Position numbers and translations under genes: made by a program
Source of the DNA: Limanda limanda
Lineage: Eukaryota; Chordata; Actinopteri; Pleuronectiformes; Pleuronectidae
Length of the DNA: 64,000 bases
NCBI RefSeq assembly: GCF_963576545.1
Contig: NC_083637.1
Location: 20,952,507 to 21,016,506, forward strand
Direction: 5' to 3'
The notes under the pieces: generated by a model
Told to the model about the DNA's origin: nothing
Seen by the model: only the letters and a program-made list of their open reading frames with translations
The model's database searches: none
Part shown: positions 40,850 through 52,490 of the stretch, one piece after another
Layout of the letters: the number at the start of each line of letters is the position of its first letter
Position numbering within the stretch: position 1 is the first letter of the stretch

Positions 40850-41356
40850 CAGGGGTGCCCAAACCTTTTTTCCCGAGGGCCACATACAGAAAAATATACG
40901 AAGGACTAGACGTGACTGCCTCACTTCTAATGCAATTATATTGGCAAAATCAATCAAATGCAGGTAAATTACGTTTGATAATTGAACATGTTTGAAGAAA
41001 AAAAAAGCCTCCATCATAGCTCTCCATTAGTAGATTTTCATTTTATTTTTTACAATAAGGTTGGCAGGTCATTCTCTCAGTGACAGCGTCAGATTGGTTC
41101 TTAGGAAGCTGATCCCCCTTCATTGTCCTGTATGAAGGGAGAGACAAGAAGAGAAATAGGGGATGTGGATATTTCAAGCTTATTACACAAATAAGTTATT
41201 GGGCTTGCTAACAAATTGTCATCAACTTTAATTGACTGAATTTATTAGTAAGTTTGGCGCCCCCTAGTGTTTAAACTAAGAAATGCAATACAGTGGGCCA
41301 TGGTCCATTGTACCTTTAGAATTTGATACGGGCCGTAGTTTGGCCCACCATTTGGA
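40850..41356. mobile_element. Non-autonomous hAT element nested in the LTR element
   Basis: Starts CAGGGGTGCCCAAACC followed by CGAGGGCCACATAC. Ends with CGGGCCGTAGTTTGGCCCACC, an imperfect reverse complement. This is a familiar hAT terminal type. No clear 8-bp duplication remains. Confidence 0.6.
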
Positions 41357-41791
41357 CTTTCTGGGTTTTTAAGTCCCTGACTTCCCTTGTAACTCATCCT
41401 TCTCAATTAAGTGTATGTAATCGTGCACATCTACAATTTCCTTTTAAAACTCAATTTAAGACGTGGACGTCTCCACGAATCCTTGTTTTTTTTCTCCAGA
41501 AAAACAGGAAAAATGCCTTCAACTAGGATGATTGCCACGAGGACTGGTCAGATTTATATCATTAATCCACAATAATCACTAATGACTAATACACCCGTTC
41601 CAAATAAAACCCATTAAATGTGTTATTTCCTATGTTGGATTTTGTATTAGAGAAATCACCTAAACAGTCATAAGGAATCTGAATTTCAACATCTCACCAG
41701 ATATAAGATGACCAAAGAGAGGTCTTTGGATCCCTGTGAAGAAGGTCCGGAACCCCAGTTATTGCAGCCCTCCCTTCTCTTCACTGTTGGT

Positions 41792-41854
41792 CCAACACTG
41801 TTGGAGATAGAGGCAGAAGAAAAAATCTTCTGCCTCTATCTCCAACAGTGTTGG
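41792..41854. repeat. Perfect 29-bp palindrome with A5 loop
   Basis: Arm 41792-41820 (starts CCAACACTGTTGGAGATAG) and arm 41826-41854 are exact reverse complements around AAAAA. Further partial copies of the arm follow to about 41925. It lies in what would be the leader of the LTR element, downstream of its primer-binding site. Confidence 0.95.
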
Positions 41855-42318
41855 AGATAGAGGCAGAAGAAAAAATCTTCTATCTTCTACCAACAGTGTT
41901 GGAGATAGAGGCAGAAGATTTTTTCTCTCCCGGTTGATCAGCCACCGAAAACTTCTCGGGTCCAGATGATCTTTCAAGGGATCCTGTTTGTGGCGCCAAG
42001 TTTGTGATGGAAATTCATCTTGAGATTTGAAATAATGAAATTCTCAGACTGGAGTTGACTTTGAGTCTTTTTAATAGTTAGCTCTGCCGAGGTTACACAA
42101 CAATTACGGGTGCTCAAAGTGGAACTGGGCACAAGTTCACAAAAGCCAGAGCTTATAAAAAGAAGCGTTTCATAAAACATAATCTGAAAAAAAGACATGA
42201 AATCATCATCTGTGTCCATCTGCTGTGTCCCTCCGCTGTAGCAGTTGGACAAAACATCACCGAATAAGGGCATACACCCTGTTTGTCAAGGTCATAGCAG
42301 TGAGACACCACCAAATAA

Positions 42319-43529
42319 GAAATGTATGTGTTTTGGTTGGATTTCTTTTTGGAGGATTTTTATAGGATATGACATATTCATTACATGACTGCTTCTTCAG
42401 GGGCAAGCAGCTGAGGTATTTAGTCAAAGAAAGTCTAATAAATAATTATTTTCCAGATACTTTATTTCCTTTATTTATTTTTCGTAGGCTACTGTAACGT
42501 ATGCCTGATAGCAACAAAGTGCTTCTGTGTTATTCTTCCCTCGTGCTCTTCTCTCATCCTCATCAGTAAAATTACCTTTGGTTCTAATGTTGTTGTCTCC
42601 GTTTTTCCCTTTAGTTTTACCGACGGGTGGATCACCACCGACATACTATCAAATTATATCACTGCAAATTATGTTCAAATTATGGAAATTAGCAGGAGCA
42701 CATGTTGCTGCTTTTCAAGTCACTGATGTCACTGCCTACTGTTTCTCAAGAGGTGCTCACACTAGATTTAGACTTTCACAGAAATAGGAGATTTTCAGTA
42801 ATTAATAACTGCTAAAATGTAAGAATAAATGAGAAACAACCTGAAAATTAACAATAAAAGAATGATAAGATAAGATAAGATTAAAAAAGATAACTGTCTT
42901 TAAACTGCTGCGTTTGAAAAAAAGAGACGTGTGCTGTGTTGCATGTTGAATAAAACCAGTTTCAGTGGATCAATTTTAACAATTATAATGAACAAAATCC
43001 ACTGGATGTTGCATTATTTGAAAAAACTCTGCAACACAAAGAGTCCCTCCTTTCGTCTTTACTTTTCCCTTGATCTTTGAAGCTGTGTTCATAGGCCGGT
43101 CAACTGAAGTCTCAATACAATACAAACAATTTCTCAACAAAATTCACAAATAATAATAATAATATAAAATGGTTTCTGTCCATTTTCAGTGTTCTTCGTT
43201 TTAATGAGCTGATTGATGAAAGCATGGGGAAATGTTGTGACTGGCAGCTGAGGCTGAATAACTGACTAGCGTTAGTTCCCGGGAGATTTTGGCTTCATTT
43301 CTAGACAGAGGGTGTGGCCAGGGGAAATCTGAACAGATCACCATGCTAGCATATTGCAGAAGGAAAACTAACAGTTAACACCAGTGATGCGTCCCCACAG
43401 GAAACAGCTCTTGGTGAGTAAAGGAATGAAGTTTGACACAAAACTCATCACATTTCTTCCAGGGTAGTCATTAAATAGTTGCTAATGCTAATGATGACTA
43501 TATTCACAGTTTGTGTTTGGATTTTAAAT
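42319..43529. other. Duplicated 3' flank of gal3st1 (unit 1)
   Basis: Aligns with about 47361-48160 in unit 2. It includes a pyrimidine tract and CTTTAG before TTTTACCGACGGGTGGATCACC (about 42614), repeated at about 47662. This could be a 3' untranslated exon, but no coding is evident. Confidence 0.45.
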
Positions 43530-44325
43530 TTTAGTTTGTATGTGTGTGTGTGTCTGTGAAGATGGCAATAGAACTGAACTCTAAACAATTGCAGGAGCAG
43601 TTTGGGCCAGATATATGGCCTTCACACAATGACTTATAATAACTGTTGCTGCTTAGTGTTAATCTTGAAGTTGGTCACATCGCTGGTCAGTCTCACACCT
43701 GTCTTGACAAGAGGTCTGATAAGAGCCGCTGCCTGTTGTGGGAACTGTGAATCTGTGGCATACAATACACTGTATTTTAACTTGTTGTCATTTCTGACTT
43801 TTTATGAAGACAGAAAGACAGAAAGGCGTTGTTTTGTTTGGAGGATGCGCATGTTTACACAAACAGAACATACAGCCGATATAGCAGGAACACAATATTC
43901 TTTACTCCAATTAGCAACAACATCGATTCACAAGGTGTCAGCTGAGTCAAGGCTTGTTTATGTGAAGATTTGCCCAGCAACTATCAGAGGAGGAGCGAGA
44001 CTGGAAGCTGCTCCTCATCACTTCCTGATTCCAGTGCCAAGAGGGTGGACTACACCTCCGCACCATCAAGGAAGAACCAAATCTCGACTCCCCCTCGTTA
44101 TTGACCAATCCTGTTCTACCTACTGTTATAAAAAATTACAACCGTCCGTCCGTGCGATGCGACTCTTGACTGCCCGGTGCCGCTAGACGGCCGGGGGTTG
44201 TGCTTTGGATGCCCATTGCATTGCTGTAACTTTTCAAACCTTTTCATTGCTTCTTAATAAATACTTGATTGAACCAAACCGAGACCGGCTCTTCTCATAT
44301 TTGGGATAAAAGAACTTGCATCATT
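43530..44325 (+). mobile_element. Probable solo LTR between the two gal3st1 units
   Basis: This block interrupts sequence that is continuous in the second unit end (about 48165-48180). It has a TATA-like TTATAAAAAATTAC at about 44125, a polyadenylation signal TTAATAAATAC at about 44252 and an end near GAACTTGCA. This order is that of a U3-R-U5 LTR. Exact ends and a target duplication were not resolved. The 194-codon open frame inside is not protein-like. Confidence 0.45.
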
Positions 44326-44419
44326 GGATATGTTTTTTATTGGTGCTATGCAGGCTACACTGCTCAGTCAATACACATAATTATAATTTTATTATGATGT
44401 TTATTACCTCTCTTTATAG

Positions 44420-44533
44420 CTCATACGTCTTTCTAAAGCTCAGGAACAAAGAGCCTATCACAGTTGGTTTCACCTCAGGTCATGAACGCTCTCTCACAAG
44501 CTGTTGCTGAGCAGGCAGAGTTTCCTCCTACAT
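44420..44533 (+). other. Possible untranslated exon upstream of gal3st1 copy B
   Basis: Acceptor CTCTCTTTATAG ends at 44419 and donor GTAAGTTT starts at 44534. The block is conserved at 48264-48386. Its place 190 bp before the copy B anchor exon suits a 5' untranslated exon. However, it lies at the end of the duplicated block, so it may instead be 3' flanking sequence. Confidence 0.35.
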
Positions 44534-44726
44534 GTAAGTTTATTTAAATTTAATGTTATTTACATTTTTTAAATCCCAGAAGGTATGGAGCTTGATTAAC
44601 CTCGTACTGAAAGTCTATTCATTTTTAAGTATACAAAAAAGACTGTGTTATTTGTGAGGAAAAGTGTTATAAAGATTGTGTTTGTCTTTTACTCCCTCCT
44701 CTTCTCATGAGGTGATCTTCGTTACC

Positions 44727-46662
44727 ATGCTCCAGAACCAACAGAGGCCGTGGTGGCAGCTGGTGCCGAGCCGTCTCACTGTGGCTGGTTTGTTCATCAG
44801 TGTGACTCTGCTCTACTGTTTGTCTACACTGCACAACTCCTTCGGTCCAACTGGGTAAGAATGTTTCCATTTAACAGAAGTGTAGCAACTAATGACAATG
44901 TCATAACATATATTGACACTTAAAAGGAAAACAAAGGTGACAGTAAATTAAGGCTTTCCCATAAGGGCTGTCCAGACTGCATTAGTTTCATGTTTGTGTG
45001 TAGGATTATGCAAAAACCCCACAATAGATTTCTCTGAAACTCCGTGGAGGGTTACGGTGGATCAGGATTATAGTAGTTTGATGGTCGATAGTGTTTTGAA
45101 GAAAAGTCCTCCTGTGGTGTTCTTTGTGGGGGGTGGGTTGAATAACAGATTATACTCATTGTCCAGGAGCATGTCTTATTCCAAGCCCTGGTCATTCTTT
45201 TTTCGATGACCAGAGATGGTACAGTGTAGGAAGCTCCTAAAAGCCCAAATGTATGTGATAGATTTGTCTTGATAACACCCGTTTAATGGCCTAATAACAG
45301 TTAAATCAGGTGTGAACACAGAGCCTTTGGATATAATTATATGTGTATATATATATAAATAAATTCAAGATTTGTTTTACTTTGTTCTGTAACCTTATTC
45401 AGAGTATGTTTAGCACATGTATTGGCTCACTATATTTGCCGGACACAAATACATGTTGTATTATTGTTTTCAATGTAGAAGGAGAAGTTGTCCTGATAGA
45501 TATTGGCGACAGTAAGTAATCTCCTCATGCTGACTTTTCCTCCAGGCTTCCAGTGCCTCAGTCCCATGCTCTCCTACTGGGCCAACACAGCAACCAGTCA
45601 ACCACAAATGGCTCCCAGAAAGACAATAACGTCTGCGTTCCTAAAGTGGACATCATGTTTCTGAAGACCCACAAAACAGCGAGCAGCACCTTCCTCAACG
45701 TCCTGTACCGCTTTGGACAGAAGCGGAAACTGAAATTTGCCTTCCCAATCAGCGGTGACTACAGCTTCCTCTATCCCTCTCACTTTCAGCACACATACGT
45801 TCAAGGCTTAAGATCTGGCACGTTTTTTAACATCATGTGTAACCACATGCGCTTCAATGCACCGGAGGTGGCCAAAGTGCTGCCCAGAGACACAACATAC
45901 ATCACAATCCTGAGAGATCCTGCCCAGCTCTTTGAGTCGGCTTTCCATTACTTTGCAAATATTGTTCCTCTGACCAAGAGGATACCAGGTGAAGATAAGA
46001 TGGCCGAGTTCCTGCGGGATCCCACCATCTACTTCAGCCTCGATGAATTTAACTCCTTCTTCCTGAAAAACCTGCTCTTCTTTGACTTCGGACAGGACAA
46101 CACCCTGGATGCAGATGACCCTCGTGTGGAGGAAAGCATCAGGCTCATTGACGAGCGTTTTCACTTGGTCATGCTCACGGAGCACTTTGAGGAATCGCTC
46201 ATTCTGCTTAAGGACATCCTTTGCTGGGAAATGAGTGATCTCCTCTTCTTTAAGCTCAACTCCCGTAAGGAAACCACTGTGTCTAAACTGACCCCAGATC
46301 AGAGGGCAAAGGCCTTGCAGTGGAACAGCATCGACTGGGAACTTTACAAACATTTCAACCTGACGTTCTGGAAGAAGGTGGATGCATATGGAAGAGAACG
46401 TATGGCAAAGGATCTCGCAGAGCTCAGGATGAGGAATGCAGAGATGGTGCGGATCTGCATTGAGGGAAGTCACTCTGTTGAGGCTGGAAGGATTCATGAG
46501 GAGGCCATGCAGCCATGGCAGCCCGACAGAGAAAAGTCTATCATGGGATACAACCTGAACAAAAATATAGACATAGCATATCAGGTGTTGTGCCGAAAGA
46601 TGTTGACCCCAGAAATTCAATATCTGACAGACTTGAGACGAGATTCAAGATTCAAGAGTTAA
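44727..46662 (+). CDS. gal3st1: Galactose-3-O-sulfotransferase, gal3st1-like, copy B (C-terminus replaced)
   Basis: Exons 44727-44854 and 45546-46662 give 414 residues. Anchor, LKTHKTASST loop, LRDPAQLFESAFHYF motif and the three sequons are all kept. Differences from copy A include SFGPTGLPVPQSH after the anchor and ISGDYSFLYPSH in place of NSRNDFLYPSH, one residue longer in a normally well-conserved block. After TPEIQYLTDL the frame runs into a LINE insert and adds only RRDSRFKS before a stop. This loses the conserved last 19 residues. The acceptor AG used by copy A is changed to CC here, though another AG lies 12 bases on, still before the ATG. It may be a working paralogue, a truncated one or an early pseudogene; the rest of the frame is open. 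Confidence 0.85.
45062..45225 (-). pseudogene. LINE fragment in the intron of copy B
   Basis: Counterpart of 38340-38507, with about 230 bp absent relative to copy A. Confidence 0.6.
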
Positions 46663-47218
46663 TTGTCATATGCACAACGATTACATTAAGCAGTCGCTTG
46701 CAATGAAATGCTTGGGTCACAGGCTCTCTTATAGCAATGCTCAGAATATTACAAGTAGACAAACAAAATATAGAGCAAAATAAGATTAAATAGAATATAC
46801 AAATTTAAAATAGAAATAAAATAAACATATCTTAAATATATATTTACCTAAAGAAAACAAAGAAAAACAATAGTGCAAGTGTGTGCAATAGTGCAATTAT
46901 GCTTAGGTTCAGAGTTAACGGAATTATGACAGTTTGGAGGAGTTTAAAAGTCTTCTGGCCTGGAGGTGCGGGCCCGGATGCTGCGGCCAGACGGCAGCAG
47001 GCAAAACAGATTATGGCTGGGGTGATAGGGGTCTTTAATGATCCGGTTGGTCTTCTTCCTACACCGCTGGGTGTAGAGTTCCTCCATGGATGGTAGCTCT
47101 GTCCTTGTGATGTGTTAAGCAGACTTCACCTCCCTCTGTAAAGCCTAACGGTTCAGGACGGTGCAGCTGCCATATCAGGCGGTGATGCAGCCAGTCAGGA
47201 TACTCTCTATGGTTAATG
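46636..47218 (-). mobile_element. 5'-truncated LINE inserted into the last coding exon of copy B
   Basis: The minus strand from 47215 reads TIESILTGCITA*YGSC, then ELPSMEELYTQRC and SHNLFCLLPSGRSIRARTS. This is the C-terminal end of fish LINE reverse-transcriptase polyproteins, here with in-frame stops. An AT-rich 3' region follows and ends in ACTCTTGAATCTTGAATCT next to the gene. The insert is 583 bp and its left end coincides with the loss of frame. Confidence 0.85.
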
Positions 47219-47278
47219 GGCGTTAATATGTGGCTCCTGAAGCTGTGGGGACAAGTGAAGAATATCTGTAACTGGTGA
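47219..47278 (+). pseudogene. Orphaned gal3st1 C-terminal codons of copy B
   Basis: Directly after the LINE insert the original frame resumes: GVNMWLLKLWGQVKNICNW and a stop, matching copy A's GVNMWLTKLWGYVRNIINW. The 19 codons remain open. Confidence 0.9.
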
Positions 47279-48263
47279 TGATTGAGCTGTGGAGGAGATG
47301 ACTGAAATGTGAATATGTTAAAGTCTAAAGTTTTCAGAGTTTTTATTTATTTACTTGTGAGATAGAAATGTATTTGTGTGTGTTTTGGTTCGATTTCTTT
47401 TTAGAGGATTTTTATAGCATATGACATATTAATTACTTGGTGCTTATTAAGGGGTTAGCAGCTGAGGTATTTATATTAAGTCTATTAAAACATTTTTTTT
47501 CCAGATACCTTATTTCCTTTATTTATTTTTCGTAGGCTACTGTGACATATGCCTGGTAGGAACAAAGTGCTTCTGTGTTATTCTTCCCTCCTGCTCTTCT
47601 CTCATCCTCATCAATAAAATTGCCTTTGCTTCTAATGTTGTTGTCTCTGTTTTCCCTCTAGTTTTACCAACGGGTGGATCACCACCGACATGCTATGAAA
47701 TGATATCCCTGCAAATTATGTTCAAATCATCAAATTAACAGGAGCACATGTTGCTGCTTTTCAAGTCAGTAATGTCACTGCCTACTGTTGCTCATGAGGT
47801 GCTCACACTAGATTTAGACTTTCACAGAAATAGGACATTTTCAGAAATGTATAACTGCAAAAATGTAAGAATAAATTAGAACAACCTGACAATGGACAAT
47901 AAAAGAATGATAAGATAAGATAACTGTCTTTAAACTGCTGCGTTTGAAAAAAGATATGTGTGCTGTTTTGCATGTTGAATAAAACCAGTTTCAGTGAATC
48001 CATTTTAACAATTATAATGAACAAAATCCACTGAATGCTGCATTATTTGAAAATCACCAACTTAAGTCTCAATACAATACAAACAATATCTCAACATATT
48101 CACAAATAATAATAATAATAATTATTATTATAAAACAGTTGCTCATGCTAATGCTAGCTATATTCGCAGTTCAACATGTTTTTTATTGGCTATGAAGGCT
48201 ACACTGCTAAGTCATTACACAGAAATAAAATTTTATTATGATGTTTATTACCTCTCTTTATAG
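47279..48263. other. Duplicated 3' flank of gal3st1 (unit 2)
   Basis: Aligns with 42319-43500 of unit 1 but lacks both LTR insertions. It ends in AT-rich sequence with (TAA)n at about 48105. Confidence 0.6.
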
Positions 48264-48386
48264 CTCTCATACGTCTTACTAATTATCAGGAACAAAGAGC
48301 CTTTCACAGTTGAGTTCACCTCAGGTCATGAACGCTCTCTCACGAGCTGTTCTCTGTTGCTGAATAGGCAGAGTTTCCTCCTACCT
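48264..48386 (+). other. Second copy of the possible untranslated exon
   Basis: Same acceptor (TTTATAG) and donor (GTAAGA) context as 44420-44533, but no gal3st1 anchor exon follows within the window. Homology to unit 2 stops at about 48417. Confidence 0.4.
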
Positions 48387-48417
48387 GTAAGATTGTTAAA
48401 TTTTTAATGTTATTTAC

Positions 48418-49599
48418 CTGTGCTGTAAACGCCCAAACTTCAACCATCAGCACAAAATACATACCAATAATCAGGCGTTTCTTTTTGTTTCCATACGAGA
48501 TGTCATATTTAGTTAAAGAAACTCCTTTTTACATCTTTCAGCAGTGTGTGGACCCTTGAGTCAGAATTATAACACAATGTTATCACTGCAAATGTGATGA
48601 AAGTACTTTGGAAATTAATTTTCCGTTCCGAGGAAGAGGTGGAACAGCATTGGCCCGCAGATTAGAAAAGTTTGTTCGTGTCTCGAAGGTTGCTGGTTAA
48701 TGAACTGTGTGGAGTCAGTGATAAGTCAGTGTTCCCTGCTGCTCCAATTACAGTGATCACTATTGGGACATTTATTCTATTGTTTGTTTTTATTGAATAT
48801 GATATGAGATAACAGTTGAGAATTCCAGCTTTTATTTGCAGGTATTTACAACTGTATTTGATTAGAAGAAAGGGAAAATAGGAGGACACAATATTTACAT
48901 AATTGGAACACACTGCACCATTTTTAGGTAAGAATAGTAAAGGATCAGATCGTCTTTAAGTAGCTTATAAATCTACTTTCATATCATTTTACAATGTTCT
49001 AAACATTTTATTTGTATTATATAACTAACCTTGGTTGAATATTCCTGTACAGCACATTGAATATACCTCTGTGTATGAAATGTGTTTCATGAATACATCT
49101 GCTTGCCTTAAAGTAATTAATATCTCAACTGTTTGCTTTCAACAACTGTGATGCACTGATGTCACTTTGCATATTCTTCATTTGTGATTCTTTCCAGCGT
49201 GAGGGAAAGTGAAAACTGCGACTCTCAGGCTGTTGGTTTTGCCTGCATGGGTGAAACATCCTACCAATACAAGCTTAACCAACAAACAAACAAATACACG
49301 AGCAAAACCTCTGAACCAGCCTTTACCGGAACTCAATGTACACTCTGCAAATAGACCTAATAAAATAAACTACAGGTGCATTAAACCAGTTTTTCTTCAT
49401 TATTTACAAAACATATTGGGTTTTTTTACGTGGTCATGAACTTGTCTTTTTTAGATGTTAAACCTCCAAACTGTATATGTATACGTATATTGTTCTTCTG
49501 CATAAAAGCAGAAGTCCCTGATCCAGACAACTACCAGCACCTTATATCTATTTAGCTTGGCACAGGGCACTGTTAATAGATTATAAACAGTCTCTTGGA
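48418..49599. other. No recognisable gene
   Basis: Nothing supported. Confidence 0.5.
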
Positions 49600-49880
49600 A
49601 AACATTGACTGATGGTGTATTTATTTCATCACACATTGAATATTGTAACAGCCTTTTACTTCCCTAAGCCAAAACTCTGTTGATCGACTGCACATAACAC
49701 AGCTGCCAGGCTTGACCACATCCCTCCTGTTCTAGCATATTAACAATGGCCCCCTGTATGTTTTATAATTGATATTAAGATTTTATTGATGGCTTTTAAA
49801 GCTCTCCATGGCTTTTCTCCCGGCTACATATAAGATCTTTTAGCATTTTACGAGCCGTCAGCTGTGACACAATATTGACC
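49600..49880 (+). pseudogene. LINE (L2-like) reverse-transcriptase C-terminal remnant
   Basis: HIEYCNSLLLP, then after frame breaks IDIKILLMAFKALHGFSPGYI and DLLAFYEPSA. This is the typical DYCNSLL...ILLLTFKALHxLAPxYL order of fish L2-type LINEs. Several stops and shifts are present. Confidence 0.7.
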
Positions 49881-50189
49881 ATACTGCATTTATCGGTACT
49901 TCTTTGATCATAAATTAAACTGTGCCTGCATTATACACAAGAAAACGTTTTACTGCTCTTTTTACAGAGTTTTTACATAGAAAATAATATAATACTGGTG
50001 AATTCACTCTTCAGAAGAACAATTTTATTCAAGCAAAGTCATTTTTTTTAGATCAGCCTCATGAAATGGAGAGGGAGAATTTAGAGAGTTGTTTACTCTT
50101 GCCTGACGGATACTACAGCTATAACTGAATGAACATGGGTACGTGCTTCTCAAACATTAATACAAATGCAGTTTTATATAAAGAGTTCT

Positions 50190-50685
50190 TGTTATGATTC
50201 TGCCCCAGTTTCAATCTTTTTTGGAGGCTCTTTGAAGGATTATTTTTTTACCTTTGTGAATCTCTCTGTTGTGTGGCCTTTTTATGTAATGGCAGTTTTT
50301 ATTTGTGTTTTACTTTGTGACATTATCTGATTTTACAGCCATTATGATTTTCTGCAGCTGCACTAACTTGTCACACCAGAGTTTATTTATCACTGCTTCC
50401 TTTTGTGTATATAGTCTATTTTCTCCATACTCGCCCCTGGCTGTTCGCCTGACTGTCTTTGTGTTTTAGTTCTGTTTCTCGCGTCTGACCTCCTTGTGCT
50501 TCTGGTTTGATTTGTTTCCTGGATTTCATGGTGCCTCCATGTTGCTGGTTCCTACCTGAATTTGAGCTTTTTGGACTACATCTGCCTTTTTCTGTCTTCT
50601 TTATTAAGATAGTTTAAGCGTTATACCTGCCTGTGTGTCATCTGTTTAATAATGTAGATGTCAAATCTATCACCATAATGCGACA
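50190..50685 (+). mobile_element. Solo LTR
   Basis: Starts TGTTATGATTCTGCCCC and ends CACCATAATGCGACA (TG...CA with short inverted ends). TATA-like TGTATATAG lies at about 50407. The tail TACCTGCCTGTGTGTCATC before the end is typical of fish LTR U5 regions. No target duplication was found and no second copy is in the window. Confidence 0.55.
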
Positions 50686-51065
50686 CCGAATATATTTACA
50701 TGGGATCTAATGGTACAGCTACAAGATCTGTGATACATATAAGGGTAGAATGAAGGACAAATAGATAAGGCTGTAAATCCTTAAAAGATATTTTGCCTCT
50801 TATCTAAGAGGTTGAGGCTTTGAACATGACCCGGATGACTAAGAATATACAGACAATTGATTTACATAGTTAACCCTCGTATAACCCTAGTTATACATTA
50901 AGTTAACATTTTGATAAGATTTTACGTTTGAATTTTATAAGTGTGTTTTTCAGTCTTAAGGTGAACTATGAATGTGGAAACAAATGTGTTGTGCATTTTA
51001 TGGCCACCAGAGGGAGCAGAGTCCCCTCTAAAAATGTCGCCGTCAACAGTCACATTGTTGGTAAC

Positions 51066-51347
51066 AAAGACTGTAAATAAAGACGGGCAACGCGTCTCCA
51101 CTTCCTCCCACTATCCTAACTGAAGCCGCATTATCCTGGACACAAATGACACCATCTTGTGCATTTGGAGTTTGTGATGTGGAAATCTGGGAATATACTC
51201 TCTCCTTCAGTCGTGAGTAAGCTGTCCATCACAAAAGCATCAAACGGCCAAATATATTTGGAAAATGAGCGCATGAACATCAAAACAGTTTGGCCTCCAT
51301 TTTTGGGGACCAGTCATGTTGCCCATATTTAAATGTTCAGTCTATGG
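51066..51347. mobile_element. MITE with ATAGACTGTATATAAA-type ends
   Basis: The left end AAAGACTGTAAATAAAGACG and right end ATATTTAAATGTTCAGTCTATGG are imperfect inverted repeats. The interior includes GCGTCTCCACTTCCTCCCA. This is a widespread fish MITE layout. Confidence 0.55.
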
Positions 51348-51929
51348 TTGGTAGTATACACACTATGTTTTGACAAGGTGAAGAATGCATGGAATAAAAA
51401 TTATGTTTATTCATAAAGTACTACTTTAAGAGGTGAAATGTTGCAGTAACGTTGGTTAATTATAACTTCTCTCAGCACCACCCTGTATCACTTCAGCCTC
51501 TAGTAGGTTTTCCCAGCAGAGCCCCAGTTTTCTTTTGTTGTCAGCTCGGCATTTCCCACGAAACATCAAATGGCAGTCATGAAAGGACAAAGCATAACAC
51601 ATCCACTTCCTGTGTGATGTTTCCCATATTCCAGTCCAGTGGCCTCGCAATAACATTCACTCAGGTGCTTTAGAAGTGCTTATCCTCAAACAGGACAGTA
51701 GATGGCGCTAGAGTCCAGCTTTACTGCTGTCTCTGTCCAATAAAAAGAGGATGAGTCACACACAGGCCTTCATGGTGACTTTGATTAATCGGGGTCATGT
51801 TATGACCATGCACTCTTCCACACATAAAAATTAAATTAAATGCTATCTGACATACAAGAGCTCACATGAAAACCCATGCGCAGCTTCATACACACTGTGA
51901 CCATCAACGATTTGTCCAATAGTCTTTTT
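51348..51929. other. No recognisable gene
   Basis: Nothing supported. Confidence 0.5.
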
Positions 51930-52035
51930 AGGGCTCGAGCACTGACAGGCGCTGACAGACATTGAAGCCCTTTTTGAGGGCTTTAAACATGCTCTAATTC
52001 TTACCAAAATTTGCGGAAAATTAGAAAGTGGTGAA
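51930..52035. repeat. Dispersed repeat, 'GGGCTCGAGCACTGACAGGCG' type
   Basis: Shares TTTGAGGGCTTTAA, TTACCAAAATTTGCGG and AATTAGAAAGTGGT with 63106-63270. Recognised as a common fish repeat of unclear class. Confidence 0.5.
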
Positions 52036-52148
52036 AATTTACTTTTCATTTATTTTCTGTTATTTATTTATCTATTTATTTTATTTATAATTTTTTTTAA
52101 TTTTGTAATTTAATTTTTTAAAAATGTATTTACCTCCTGCGCAGAAGT

Positions 52149-52184
52149 GGACTGCGCATATCCTGTGCAGTCCGCACAGGATAT
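52149..52184. other. Two overlapping, mutually exclusive hairpins
   Basis: Stem 1 pairs GGACTGC (52149-52155) with GCAGTCC (52167-52173). Stem 2 pairs ATATCCTGTGC (52158-52168) with GCACAGGATAT (52174-52184). They share bases 52167-52168 and 52171-52173. Confidence 0.6.
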
Positions 52185-52422
52185 TTATATCTTTCTTTTT
52201 CTTTTTAAATTTACATAGTGTAAGATATTGTGCAATTAATAGTTGGTTGAAGTCCTGCAAATTTTAATACTCATAATAATGTAAATACTAACTGAGCTAA
52301 GGACACTATAGGTTATAGAATTACCTCACAAGAATCACAGTGTGGGACACATTTCATTTCATGTAATTGTAAAAATTCATGCAAAACCTTCTAGTTATTC
52401 TTATTATTCTTATTCCTCTTCC

Positions 52423-52423
<1 letters not shown>

Positions 52424-52456
<33 letters not shown>

Positions 52457-52490
52457 ATTATTATTATTATTATAACTATATATTATTATT
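52424..52490. repeat. (TTA)n microsatellite
   Basis: About 65 bp of TTA with a few interruptions. Confidence 0.9.

Larger units (their letters stand above)
40315..42318 (-). mobile_element. Non-autonomous LTR retrotransposon
   Basis: Similar LTRs lie at 40315-40680 and 42003-42318. On the minus strand the LTR starts TGTGCTG and ends ATTTCCATCACA. The right (5') LTR is followed two bases on by a primer-binding-site-like CTTGGCGCCACAAACAGG (42000 down). The left (3') LTR is preceded by a polypurine tract GGAAGGGGGAAG (40692-40681). The right LTR lacks about the first 58 bp. No gag or pol is present, and part of the interior is a nested hAT. The equivalent place in unit 2 (near 47361) is empty. 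Confidence 0.8.
37855..48417 (+). repeat. Tandem duplication carrying gal3st1
   Basis: Unit 1 (about 37855-44565) and unit 2 (about 44565-48417) share the anchor exon, intron, catalytic exon, 3' region and a block ending in a possible untranslated exon (44420-44533 and 48264-48386). Unit 1 is longer because of an LTR element (40315-42318) and a probable solo LTR (43530-44325). Unit 2 has a LINE insert (46636-47218). The breakpoint lies just after the untranslated-exon block. Confidence 0.85.
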